DNA from: Marisa cornuarietis
Taxonomy: Eukaryota > Mollusca > Gastropoda > Architaenioglossa > Ampullariidae
DNA length: 64,000 nt
Direction: 5' to 3'
Assembly (NCBI GenBank): GCA_004794655.1
Contig: SMMW01000605.1
Coordinates: 310,001 to 374,000 of the forward strand
In this document: positions 26,001-39,089 of the stretch, piece by piece
Layout: each line of letters starts with the position of its first letter
Numbering within the stretch: position 1 is the first letter of the stretch
Notes under the pieces: generated by a model
Seen by the model: only the letters and a program-made list of their open reading frames with translations
The model's database searches: none
Told to the model about the DNA's origin: nothing
Made by a program: the position numbers and the translations under genes

Positions 26001-28484
26001 TTGCAAGATTTGAATCTCTGCCAAGGTAATACGTCTTTTTTTCTAACACAGACTTTGATAGATGTGTAAGTGTGTGTGTGCGTGCGTGCATATATACATA
26101 TGTTTTTCTGGGGAAATTCACTATCAGCTTCCCAATCAGGCAATGGTTTATGTATTTTATTATCATCTTTGTTTTTAGCCTCACAATAACTGATGAGAGT
26201 GAAGTTTTATTTTATACAAGACATCACATGTAATGAATAGAGAAACACTGATTGACTCACCAGATCCCTAATAAATAAAGTGTTGTTGCATCCTTATGAT
26301 TAAGTTCTGCTGCTTTCTGTACCAGAAATGTGTTTGATAAGAAATATAAACATCGCGCTCCCAGCCACCCACCCCCCATAAAAACATGCAGAAATCCAAG
26401 TGGGTTAAGCACTTCTGTAAGATTCAATATAAATTTAACAGCAATAAAATCTCAAAGCAGTAACACTCTAAATAATATAAAAGCATTGATAATAATAACA
26501 GAATCTGTAGCACATTTCCTTGTGTAGAGGCAAGCTCAGTGCACTATAATGTATAATATGTAGATATGTAGAAAAACTAAATATAAGCCTAAAGTCAACC
26601 ATCTATGAAATAAAAGTGTTGGCTGACAGATGATGCCATGGAAAACATGAACAAGGTGTCTGGAATAAGACAAAGAACTTTGGATTAAGTGGAAGAGTAT
26701 GTTTGACTGTAAAAAATAGTTTCAGCCTAAATGTAGCAGTAAAATGCCTAAGCCTAAGCTGATAATAATAGTATAATGTTCAAGTAAGAAAAAAAAGAAA
26801 AAAAAAGAGAATATAAAAATATGATAATACAGTTTCCAAGAGGTACTTACAAGAAAATGCTCCTTTGTTTTGTATGCACATGATAAGCGAGCCTTTGTAC
26901 CATCATACTCAGCTTTGGCATCTAAAAGTATCCCGTACCACTAGTAAAACAAAAATGATCAAAAATGTGTAATGCATAAGTTCATGTTAAAGGTAAACAC
27001 TCTACTGGGCTAGCAAAATACTTTTAGCACCACCCAGACAATCCCCTATGGCCCATGTTATAAATTTTGTATGTCAAACCACCTTAAATACAGACTAAAG
27101 AAAAGAAAAACATTATAAGCACTTGCATATTAAACACAAATATACGATGATCTTATCTGCACATCCAAATAAGCTTGTATTAAATTCTTTATAACTGTTT
27201 GCTCCCTACAGTAAACTCATGCAGTAAAAGACTGAATTGATTCTTTTACCCCCACCTAATTATTCAGTGCACAAAAAGGCTTGACATGAGGAGCAGCTGT
27301 GTGTGAACTTGCCTTATGACAAGCAAAGTTTTTGTCATTGATAGCTAGTGCTCGTTGCACAGTAGAAAAAGCATCTTGTATCAGTTGTCTGCGCTGTGCT
27401 TTTTCTGAAGTAAGTTTGGACTTCTCCATTGTAGCACGAGCCAAACGCCAGAGGATCTCATCATTTTCAACATCAGCATAGCCTTTTAGAAAGGCATATA
27501 GCTCATCAAATTTAAAGTTTTCATATAATGAATCTGCTTTATGAATAATCATTTGGTCATCTTGTGCAGGATTTGATTTCTGAGCATCTGGAATCAAAAG
27601 TGAAAGGACAAAAATATTCTTATTTTACATTTACTGATTAGTAAATAAATGGATTTTTACTAAACATTTCTAGTTAGAAAATACCTATTAAAGTATATTT
27701 GACGTAAACAAGTGTATGCATGCATGGGTACTTTTTGCATGTACATGCATGTATACACTTAATTGTTTATGACAAATATACTTTTATAGGCATTTTCTAA
27801 CTTAAATCGTAGAAATGTTTAGTAAATATCCATTTATTTGCATGCATGTATTCACACATACCCTTTCTGATTTATTTATGTTATAATACAGATCCTCGAT
27901 GTTTTCTATGACTTAAATATATTAAACGTTGAGAAAACTAGAAGTTATCGTTAATTTTTAGTTAAAAGATTACTGTAGGTTAGTTCATTTACCAGTTTGT
28001 TTTGTTGGTTGACTGCTCACGAAGAAAGCGATGGAAGAAAACAATGTAGCAGAAGGTGCTACCCATAATAATCTTGTTGCTCTTGATGTTGATAGCTGCC
28101 GTCGTATACTAGTGTACTTTTTCTGCAAAAAATTCATTTTTACGCAGATAAATATTTAGACAAGGTCAAATACATTAACCCAGTCAAATTATTATTGATC
28201 TGGGATCATATCCTAAATAATGAACACAATTTATATTTAAATTCCTAACTTTCTGTCATGGGAAAAAGTACGTGTGATGTCATAGCGGAGGAGGCGAGTG
28301 TCACGAGACTGGCAAGGCGACCAAAAAATGATTACTACATAAAAAGTGCAAAGCTGAAGGGTGAAACACCATAATATCTCTTAAACTAATTAAAACTTAC
28401 AGGCTTAAAAAGTCTCATTGCATAATGTTTACAGCTGCGCTCCCACGTAACAAACATGCCTGCTAACAAGCTCCTAAAGGCCAT
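23035..28484 (-). CDS. RMDN1: regulator of microtubule dynamics protein 1-like (RMDN1/FAM82B)
   Basis: RMDN proteins are TPR-like proteins linked to mitochondria, ER contacts and spindle microtubules. Coding exons, in order: 28,401-28,484; 27,993-28,122; 27,313-27,587; 26,851-26,940; 26,261-26,316; 25,605-25,692 (or to 25,594); 23,605-23,782; 23,035-23,091. The product is about 322 aa (human about 314). Residues 1-45 are basic with few acids, like a mitochondrial presequence, and a hydrophobic segment spans about 47-65. Family blocks are clear: LWRLARA, KEHFL, AELNHKDATTLYLLGIWC, LPWYQR, TPPSSTYDE, DPSFYSKNTLMLGKTYLRLG. The start is the first ATG of exon 1. Two oddities: intron 3 uses a GC donor (GCAAGT), and exon 6 with its strong donor does not join exon 7 in frame. 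A weak donor 11 bases on, at 25,594, restores the frame and gives a Tyr-Phe pair also present in the human protein as I recall it. A missed microexon is the alternative. Confidence 0.9.
23818..24195. mobile_element. non-autonomous hAT-type DNA transposon
   Basis: Ends are inverted: left CAGAGAGGTTTTCAAACTG, right complement CAGAGGTTTTCAAATTTCC. Next to the left end lie GTGGTATGTGTACCAC and TAGTACGCG, as in many hAT ends. Flanks are AGCTATAG (23,810-23,817) and AGCTAAAG (24,196-24,203), an 8-bp target duplication with one mismatch. The 378-bp body has no transposase frame and contains a TA run and a 44-bp direct duplication (23,953-23,996 and 23,997-24,040), each copy with the palindrome CATATGGCCATATG. 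It lies in RMDN1 intron 6, 35 nt from the exon 7 acceptor. Confidence 0.8.
27643..27839. mobile_element. palindromic miniature element (MITE-like) in RMDN1 intron 2
   Basis: About 197 bp form two long imperfect inverted arms. The left arm starts AAATAAATGGATTTTTACTA and the right arm ends TAGTAAATATCCATTTATTT. The arms also share AAACATTTCTA, TTAGAAAAT, AAAGTATATTTG and TGTAT(G/A)CATGCATG, and meet in a short centre near 27,726-27,744. Such a full-length hairpin is typical of MITEs. No clear target duplication flanks it, so the superfamily is unknown. Confidence 0.7.
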
Positions 28485-28557
28485 TTTGTTTCGTCTGCTA
28501 TTGGTTATTTAGCGTCTTCGGACTAAAGAACACTCAAGGGAGGCTACTCCTGTTTAG

Positions 28558-28745
28558 CGATGGCGGTGGCGTAACGGTTAGCGCCTGTCGTCAATACAGT
28601 GAAGGTTGATTCTCCTGGGTTCAGCTCTCGTTTCGGGCACACTGTTCTTTCACTACATGTGGCATCTATTTACAGGGATGGCTGCCTCGCCGTGATATAG
28701 CCTTAGTTGCTGGCTCGGCGTAAAACACCAATTCTTCCCCCCCCC
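28558..28745 (+). mobile_element. tRNA-derived SINE, near complete
   Basis: The head carries an A-box-like GTGGCGTAACGGTTAGCGCC and a B-box-like GGGTTCAGCTCTCG. The body continues to a conserved-looking block, GCCGTGATATAGCCTTAG then GGCTCGGCGTAAAACACCA. It ends in a short C run. The same blocks recur at 1,277-1,372. It lies about 75 bp upstream of the RMDN1 start codon, within its probable promoter. Confidence 0.7.
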
Positions 28746-28749
28746 TCCT

Positions 28750-29600
28750 GTTTAGCGGCAGACGAAAAATGAGGCGGAAAAACCTCGAAAACTGTTATCA
28801 GAATTAACAAATTAAAATAAATCATCAGAGTATCGTGTCAAATTTTTTATCATCACTTTTAAAATAGAATTTACAATGCATGTGATTTTGTTTAGCATTT
28901 TGGAAAACATTTTATTTCCCCTGAACCTAAATCATGTATGCGTATAGATATTTATTTCACTGAAGCATTTTTCGTCAGCATAGGGGTGTTAATAAATAAT
29001 TCATCTAAATGTTTCATCGATTACTAAAAACAAGTCGAGTAAATTGTTATGCCCATGCACAGGTCCTTTTATAATTGATGGAAGAAAAAAGTTTGTAGTC
29101 TGTTTATTGTAATGTCGTTGCATTCTCGATCCAAATAATTTGTTCTGCTCTCTTTTATGAAGGTATTGTGATAGAGGTCTACGTAGATGACTTACATGCA
29201 TACATGGCCATAAAGTGCTATTATTAATATGTTCAGCAGACTGAGAATTCGAGGTTTATAGAACGCCTATAATCTCAAGCCGCCATACATTTTCCTAGTT
29301 AATATGAACACTGACAGCACGCCATCGTTTCTGCCAAGTGAATTTATGAAAATGAATAATTGAAAGCAAGGTTTATGGTCGGGTGATCTTGTCCTCTTCA
29401 TAGTAAGCTGTGTTATCTCAGAGCCTTGACAGGGACTCAATTATGCAGCGATAAGATGTTTACTTCTCCCTCCACAGCCAAAAAGAGTTACGCTTTTTTT
29501 ATTATTTTATTGTTTTAACTTGATCAGCTATTTACACTTCTGATTTCTTCATCCAGTATATCGTCTCAACAGTACCATTTTTTCACCACAAGTGCGCGCG

Positions 29601-29635
<35 letters not shown>

Positions 29636-30468
29636 ACAGGCATGCACACACACAGACAGGCATGCACACACACGCACACACGCACAGTGTCGAGTGCGAA
29701 ATCTTGGCTTTACAAATTATTTCATTTGTTTCCACTAGGTTATTTGCTGGACATCTTCACATTACATGCTAATGATTATTGGTCTTATTGTTCGTGTCTT
29801 AGATTAATTGACTGGAAACGTCTAGCGTCTGGCATCCGTCAATTATTCTAAGACAAGTACAATTAGAGTGGAAGGTACTCAAAAACGCATCCTCGAAAGA
29901 TACGGTGACGCACACACCATTTAGCACTCACTTATCCCTACAGTAATCTACCCACTTAACCATTTCATTCATTTTATGCATAATACATACCACCAGACCT
30001 TTTGACAAGCAAACATTCCTTTGCAAGTGCTCTCAGAAATCAAGCTAAAACTTGAGAACAATCTAAATCTGTTTCCTAACTAGCTACTCGTTCACGCACG
30101 CACGCACTCACTCACTCACGCACGCACGCATATATTCTTGGCATATATTCTAACGATCCCTTTGATGATTAAATCTTCTCATACGAAGTATTTTGTATAT
30201 TCGATGGTTATATGTGTTTTTCAAGTTTACAAAATTAGTTCATGACGTTGTGCTTTAAAAGTCGTCTCCCTGTTTCTCCGAGTCCGTCCCATCTATGTGA
30301 ATGGGAACATTTCTCCACCATCAGCCTCCTCGTCTATACTGCACTCGTTATCAGGTCTTCAGGAATCAGAAAGTGAAGAATGAATTCGGGAACAGCGATG
30401 CCCTTTGCCTGCAGGAAAAGAATTGCATCCGCATCGGCGATAAAGAGTTCAACAGGCAGGGTCCCAGG
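28750..30468. other. intergenic stretch between RMDN1-like gene and formin
   Basis: No gene was found. The stretch is AT-rich, with CA/GC-type runs at 29,593-29,690 and CACG/CACT tetranucleotide runs at 30,090-30,130. The part next to 30,469 should hold the formin 3' untranslated region. Confidence 0.5.
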
Positions 30469-30600
30469 TCACACAGCTTTTAGTGGTGCCCCGGCCAGTC
30501 GGGCACGAGCTTGCTGGAAACGCTCCATGAGCAAGGCCAGGCTGGAAAACAGTGCCTCCGACGTCCTATTGGGGGGTTCGCCGAGCCATGCCTGTTGTAC

Positions 30601-30643
<43 letters not shown>

Positions 30644-33600
30644 CACCACACATGAACACAAATATAAGAGAGCAAAGACACAGACACTCACGCAGAGACA
30701 GGTGCGAAAATAATGATTAGTATATGGCAGAAATGATAATTGCAATAAAGGGTTACTTTGATAGTAATTTGAACTGCGACGACAATTAATGAATCGTTAT
30801 CATACGTGAACAGAAACTAGAGTAAGTGAAGGTTAGCTATGACTTTACTGGTATGCCCAAACAAAGGGCAGATGGTAGGAACAAAAATAATCACAAAAAG
30901 AAGATAGAGAAAAAAAATGAGAAGGGAGGTAATTAATTTTGTTCTCACCAGTACTTGTCTGAATTTGTGTTGGAGTTTGTCGTTCTTGTCTCTAGCTGTC
31001 TCGAGCTTCATTTCATACTCAAAGATGAATCCCTGAATGCAAACAGAAGATTTTTTCTTTATAATATGAATCAAATAGGAAATAATGTGACGGCTTCTGT
31101 GACTTTAGAATAAGCGTGGGCCAGTAAAATCTTTATAATATCTTATGTTCATTTCTACTTTTGTATATATAATAAAATCCATGTATAGCTGTACAAGAAC
31201 CAGTTGAACGGTTTTGTTGTCATTATTCCATCTTGAATGTGGATTTTGTTCCAGTGATAGTCACCAAAACGATAGAAATGTGTTTGCCTAGTAGAGCCGT
31301 GCTCAGCATATTGAACTAAGACCACACTTGTTTGCCTCTTCATTATGACTGGGACTTTGTTTATTTGTTTGTTTCAAGATGGACCAGGCTAAATGACAGT
31401 TGCTTGAATGACTGTTTAAAACAGAGTGACACACAATGTCTAGGCAAAGGTGAGTATGTTTGAAGACGGGAGTAAGAGACTGTACAGAGTCCGTAGGCAT
31501 GAGATAAAGATATTACTGAGGCAATGTTACCCGAAAGTTAGCTGGGTGTGTTTGGGGTTGCGGGGTGTAGCCCTAAGAGGTTGACTGATAATCTCGAGGT
31601 CCCCGGGTCTACAGCTGTGACTACAGAAGATTGCCATGGGTGCATGTACTGATCACAGGTACGGCAAGTCTTGGGATACATGTGTATCTTTGATTATCAA
31701 TATGGTTCCTCGGAATAAAATCGAAGTGACTGCACTTACCTGTAGGTCGGACATAAACTTTTTGTGGACGCTTGGGTGTCCTTGCAACGTTCGCAACACT
31801 TTGTGATATTTCTTCACTTTCTGCAGATCGCTTTTGAGAACTGGAAGAAAAAGAAGATAAAAAAACCTTTTTAAATATCTGCAACGAAAATTCACTTTCC
31901 GGACCAGTGATTTCCCTAATGCGTAGGTAGACAAAAACACTTTCACGAGTATCGCCTTAAGTGGTCATCCATACAATAAAGTAGTTTTGTCCTTTGGTGC
32001 AGAGGGAAGTTTTCTGCACTGTCTCTACTGCATGAAACATGAAAATTCTTCTAAGCAAGTATTTGAGTTCAGAAATCGGTTAACAACAGGGGCTGGGACT
32101 TGAAATCAACGACAACATTACGTACACGATGAAGATGGAGTGTCTGCACAGGGAAAGAAAATGCTGATGACAACAACCTTTAACTTTTTTTTAAAAAAAA
32201 AAGGCGAGATATGTGATGTATTGTGTTTCTGAGTGAGTGAGTGAGTGAGTGAGTGAGTGAGTGAGTGAGTGAGTGAGTGAGTGAGTGAGTGAGTGAGTGA
32301 GTGAGTGAGTGAGTGAGTGAGTGAGTACGACGAATGCCACAAATGCAGTGTTGTGGTTGTTAATAAAACTATAGCACTTTCCCAGGTCACAATGATGGAA
32401 CTGAATTTTCGGAGAAGTGAGTGTAAACTTCACCGATTGAGTTTTTTTTTAAATCTTAACGATGGCTCTTGTATTCATTGCGTTTTCCCGGCACTTGCTT
32501 TTAACCTGTTAAGTTTTGCTTTTAACCTGTTAAGCTGCGCGTACAACGGGTACACTACCGTCACTTAGAAACTGCTTAACAACTTCACAAACTGCCATCT
32601 ATTCTCCAAAGTATGCCCATTAACAAAGCTAGCTTGAGGGAGAAGCAACATGGATTGTCTCGAAATAACTGTACAGAAGCCTGGAAAAACCGTCGAAGGT
32701 TCTAGATGTTGTTTCCTGCACTAGGGGGCGGTTTTCTACAAGGTTCTGCTCTTTGTTCGATCTTCTACCCCTTAAAGAATGCATTTTTTCTACTGAAAAG
32801 TGCACTTCGGTATTCCCTCTCAAAAAGGGAAGACACACGACAGTTAAAAAAAAACAATATGGAAAGGGCCTATAAATAGTGCTATACAGTGTACTCTGAC
32901 ATTCTAATAAACGAGTTTAACCTTCTTGACATGCTTTATGTCTCCGAAGTAACACAATTATCAGGTTAAGGAAAAAGTAAGAGAGGAGGGAGTCTTTTGA
33001 TATATTCTCCAGTCGTGTCCAGACATTCAGGCACGCAGGTGGTGACACAATGCCGAAATGTAGACAGGCTGACAGTATGCAAGCAAACAAGATTTTATAG
33101 AGAGAACAATGAAGACCGATATAAAGGAAAGAAGTTACACAGGCTAATGGAGACTGGGAGATGTGTGCAGAAAGCTTTTCATCCAAGCGTCTGTACTTGC
33201 CATCAACTTCCGCGCCAACAGCTCGAACAGAGAAGCCTGCAACTTTAGGGACCACCGCTAAAGATGATGTCCAGTCGATCAAATCAGTCACACCCTTCAG
33301 CTGCTCCACCAGATAGGTCATCAGTGTGTACTGCGGGTCTTGACCCTTGAGATTAACCAGCTAGGGGAGAGAAAGCGGGTTTGATCTTTACGACTTCAGA
33401 ACATTTTGCTGGCTTCAGCCACCTGAGGAATTTGTTTCATACATACGCATCCATCTACACGTCCATTCTTATTTATAGATAGATTTCCAAATTGTTCTTG
33501 CATCAAAAGAACATCAAAACGCAGTAAAACAAACTCTCGAATCAAATATCAATATCGAAAAAATATCAACATGCTACATTTCAACAGTTTGAAACTCATG

Positions 33601-34306
33601 GAACAGATGAACCTGTTGACCTACTTTATCCACTGAGCAGATCTCGAACCCAGGCACCCCGTCCTTGGGTTGTCTGCTGGTGTTGAGATGGTTACCGACT
33701 GCCAGTAGAAGTCGCAGGATGGTGGGCAGCGCAGGACTTTCCAGTACTGCATCACAGGCTCTAGTCAGGGAATCTACTTCCTGGAGAAACAGGTAAGGAG
33801 GACTCAAAAATCTTAAAGATGTTGTTGGTGTGAATTTTTTTGGGGGGTGGAGGGATGAGTGGGAAAAGCTTAAAATCTGAGATTCCTAAATCTTGGTAAA
33901 TGTCAACCTTTATTCTATCGTGAGACACTCCGACAAACATCACTAGGAATAAAAAGATACCACACGTGACTTTTGTATATAGATGCACATGTTTAACATA
34001 TGGTCTCAACTCTGTCACTGGATCGAGCCTTGACAACTTCAATGTATAAATCTACAATCAATACTGACAAAAATACCCGGTTCCATTTTGGGAAAATTAC
34101 CTAGGACTGGACTTTACCCAGTCAATAGAAACAAACGTGCAATCCACAAAACCATTAAAAGGTCAGAAGCAACAGGACAGATTTCAGACTCAAGTTGTAA
34201 AATGCGTGTTGTGTTTCCGCTTTTAATGCCAATTGGAATGTAAGTCATGACAGTGAAAATATAAAAAAGATAAACAATTTTGTTTGTAAAGTAGATCATG
34301 TATGGC

Positions 34307-34347
<41 letters not shown>

Positions 34348-34775
34348 TGAGGGGTGAGGGGTGAGGGATGAGTTGTGTTGATAAGAGTGGGTGCTATGCA
34401 CGTTGCTAAAATAAATTTTTCTCTTTTTCCACACATTTGTACCCACATATCCACTAACATAGGCCCTACTTCGAGCAGATAGAGCACGTGACTAAGTGAT
34501 GAGGCCGTTGCTTAACCCAGTGTTTATGTGCATAGGAACATTTAGAGGACATTTCAGGTAGTAAACGACGCTGAAAAGTGGTTTTCCCTTCAACTCTGTC
34601 AAGTTCATTTTGCCTCGACACCTACATTGTGTAACGGACTAACTGTGCAGAAAAATTGAACTATGAGGAGAAACGGAGAAAGGATAGATACATAGGAAGA
34701 GAAGAAGGGAGAAGAAGGATACAGTTTTTCTTGTGGGATCTAAGGGAGTCTCCCAGGTAGCTATAGTGCAGTAAA

Positions 34776-34832
<57 letters not shown>

Positions 34833-35118
34833 AGACGCACACACACTTACCTTACATACGCACGACGCATATTACACACACATACACCACGCTCGACGAG
34901 CCCCCGTAAGTGGGGATGAAGGTGAAGAGATTTCTAGTTGATTTATGGAAGATGAAGAACTCGCTGCTCTCTCTTTTCTATCTGGCCATAACCGTCTCTT
35001 TCTTCTTTTTACGTCATATTTTCCCCAAAATGACGACGAACAAATGACGCACACAAGACGTCAACCACAAGACACCATTCACACACGAAACAATACAAGA
35101 CCTACCCCTAACTCATCA

Positions 35119-35161
<43 letters not shown>

Positions 35162-38100
35162 CTTGCGTCAAGCTTGATATACGTACTTTGAGGCACTTCG
35201 GCAGAAAAGTCTTATCATAGGCACACTAGATGGTGGCATACCTCGAGGTAAAGCTGGCCGCGACTCGGAAAGTCCCACAAACTCAAGGCCAGGTCAATGC
35301 GCATGCTCAGCTTAGGGATCTCGCAGAGATCCAGCATAAAGCGATCGACTGGTTCGAGGAAGTCACGTGACGAGTTGTACATCCGGAACATCTCCATGTC
35401 CTCCTCTGTTGGCTGCAATCTAAGGATATATTGAAATTTTTTTCTAAGGTTGAGCAATGTGCACGTCTAGAAGTAGGTATCATAGGTTAATGACTTTTTA
35501 TCGTAGGATGTTAAAAAAAAGGCAATTGAGAAGTGGGGAAGTTGGAAGTAAGGAAATGACAGAAAGAGAGAGGAAAGTCATTGACAAAATTATTTTTCAC
35601 ATTTTCGAGACCTGGGACCAGTTGCACAAATGTTTCTAAATCTTAAAAACAGTTTTAAGGAAGCAAAATCTCTTCTCTGCCGTGTAGATGGATTGCACAA
35701 GAACATACAAAAAATTTGTACTGACAGGAAGGAAAGTCAGACTTAAAAACTTTATCTGACTTAAAGCAGTTTTAGTTAAAAAAATTAAATTTTAATGAAA
35801 CCATTTTAAAACTATGGGCAGTTTAGCTGGCTGTTTAGCATTAACCTTCCACCCTGCACCTCTAGACCTCTTTACGTATTCCCTGGATAGTTAACGCAAA
35901 TGTAGAACGCGCGTGGTTTATGTTCATTTATAGAACCTAAGGACATCTGAACCCATGTTCATGTGTATTTTAGCCGTATATTCAGTGTATTTAGCCATAT
36001 TTTATGTGTCGCTTAGCCGATATCACGGTTCTTTGAGCTGTAGTGCGTATCCAAATGTGACTGACCTTCTGAGAGTCGTTAGCTTCTGCATCTCAAACGA
36101 TTCGATTTCGTTAATGGAGTTAATTGCTTCCAGAAACTGACTCACACTGTCAGCCTTGAAGCCCGAGAACAAAATCTCGAGATTCTGTGCACGTTTGCTG
36201 TCCAGGAGAGTCTGCTTGTTGCTTTGCTTCGATCCTGCAATAAATAACCAGCGTGAAGACCCTCCTTCCCAGATCATTCACCCTTGACTCTCTTTAATAT
36301 ATACAGCATTAACTTACTTTCTTCTTTAATTAATTGTAAGCATCAGCAGCAACATTAACGTGTACATGAAATAATAAATGTTTTCAGGGCATTTTCTTTC
36401 TTAATTACTCTTTAAAGGTAAATTATTACCTTGTACTCCTTACACTACGGAGATTCCGTATGTTTTATGAAACAAGATAAAGACCCTAAGTTAGCTACAA
36501 ATAAGATAATTATTTCAAAATATATGTGTAGAATACAACACATAAATGTGTACGCCTATATGTATTAATGTAGAAGCAGAAATATGTGAGCATATGTATA
36601 TGCATAAGTGAATTAGGTGTGAGAGAGAAATATTTTCCCAAATAGTTATCCTCTACTTGGATCTCACAATATGTGCTTATCTACTTTGGCTTACTTGATT
36701 ACATACCGATTGACCGTTGATAGTACTAAAGTGAAATGCATGATGGGAAAAAATAAGAGCAAGAGGGAAAAAGAAAACGAGAGTGAATTAGGTGTAATGT
36801 GAACATATTAGCTAGTACGAATTATTCGGTGGATATGTATGTGTATATATATATATATAGATAGATTGTGTGTATAAAGATACATCAATGTATGTGTGTG
36901 TATATATATATATATTGTGTGTGTTTAAAGATGCATCAATATGTGTGCATATATTCAGTATTATGTCTTATTGTGTACATTTATACAAATATATGTCTGT
37001 ATCTGATATGATGCAGGTTGACATTGTATGTTTTGCTGATAATTAAACTTTAAATACCTCAATACCTCAGAAAGTTAAAAACTTTTAAAGTTGTTAAGGC
37101 GCCATTTTGATTCGTTTCCATGGCAACCGATAGCGTAACATGTGACGAAACCATATTTTTTTTTAATTTTCTGTCAAAGGCAAAAATGCTATTAAAATAT
37201 CAATGTCATTTAAATATCATCGAGCTGTGTGAGATTAAAGCTACGCAGTGTTCAAAGTATTTTTAGAAACTGTAATGGCGTACTTGTCAGAGTGTTGTCT
37301 TTATCGCTGCTTGTAAACATGTCCTCTAAAAGTTGAAGGTCTAGGGCAGGCAAATGAGAATTAATCTCACCCCACAGTGACACAGCTACCTGTGCAGAAG
37401 GTTATTGGTCAGGTTCATGTCCAGTAGTCATAATTACCGACCGCACGTCTTACAAACTTAAGTTTCCTACTTATCATGTAGAAATATTTTTTCTTTTACC
37501 AAAAGGGTTCAAAGAGCTAAACTTCAATTTTTTTTAACTGTGTTCACAATTAAATTCTGAAAGCAACGCACAATGCATATTCTGTGAACGAAAAAATCGA
37601 ACGAAATGCTATTTCAGAAAATACTGACAACAACAATAAAGCTTAAAAATATTTTTAAACTGAACATCGTGAACCACCGAGCGTTGTCCTAACAATCTGC
37701 CCTTACTCATAACCTCTGACCTGAAAGCGTTGTACTGGCGTCCAATAAACTTGTCTTAGCTTGAATCCTTTGGACCTCTGACCCTGGTCCTGCGCCTTTG
37801 GAACAGGAGGAGGAAGGGGAACTCCAGGGGAAAGAGGGACAGGAGAATTCCCTTCTCCTGACGATTTCATCAACTCGCTGTTGAAGCCACTGTTGAAGGC
37901 AGGTGACACAGGTGGGACCCACTGGTCCCTGGGTTCGTTACGAGCCTGTCGGCTGCCGTCCGCAAAGACCGGAGGCCTTTCGCAGACTTTTTCTTGCGAT
38001 TGAGGTTCTTTCGAGGAGGAAATATTCGAGGGTTTCGAGTTTCCCATTCTGTCCTGGGAGTCACTGTGGGATGGCATGATGCCTGGTAGCTTTTCTCCTT

Positions 38101-38999
38101 TACTTTCCGTACTAGGAGGCAGTCGAGGTATCTTGTTTTCATCTTGACAAATGTTGCCATTGACTGGGATGCTATTTTGGAAAGGACAATTTAGGAGAAT
38201 TCACATCATTGAGCTCACAAACCATTTGGATAACTCAGCTATTTCCTTTCAAATTTCGTTAAATACAGTGAACTATTATGCCATAAAGAGCACTAATACA
38301 ATGAAACACGAAAACGATTTTTCTTACCTTATTTGTTCTTGTTGATCTTGTCTCTGAAATAAGATCCAGAATAAGAATTTTTCTTTTTAGAAGAACAAAA
38401 CAATTAAATAAATGTGATGCTAACAGTCAAAATTTAGAGGGCAATTAACAATATAGGCTTAGGTTAACGTTTCTATCTAAAAAAAAAAAAAAAAAAAACA
38501 CTGTACCTTACACAGTGAGACTGCATGATGGGACAACAGTTTGCTTGTAAGAGAACTATGTTAGCGCACGGTGAAAAATACGAAAAATAAAGCATAGAAA
38601 CTGGAAAAGACGAAGGCGGAAATTTTTTTTGAAAAGAAGAGAAGAGAAAAAAGAGAAAAAAAAGAAAAAGGGAAAGATAAATATAAGAAAAGTCTCAAAG
38701 ACAGATGGGTAAGAGAAAATGAAGAATAGCAAAAAGAAGGAAGGAGAAAAGGAACGAAGACAAATGGGAAAGAGGAGAGGAAAAATGGGGACTAGATACA
38801 TGGAGGAGAATAAGTGAGAAAAAGACTAAGAGGGTATCTGTACCTGTCTTGATGGACGCACGGGTGGCTGTGAGTTTCCGGTGATTTTATCGGGCACAGA
38901 ACTTGTGTTCATGACCAACACCATCTCTGACAGCGCCACTGGAGAGGAGATCAGTCTGATGGTGTGACGCTTGGAGCTCATGGCTTTTTCAAATGCCTG

Positions 39000-39089
<90 letters not shown>

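Noticed and set aside
31507..31625. Possible tRNA-derived block in formin intron 16
   Set aside because: There are only loose A- and B-box similarities and no second copy in the window.
38480..38499. A run of about 20 bases, possible retroposon poly-A
   Set aside because: No retroposon body or target duplication is visible next to it.
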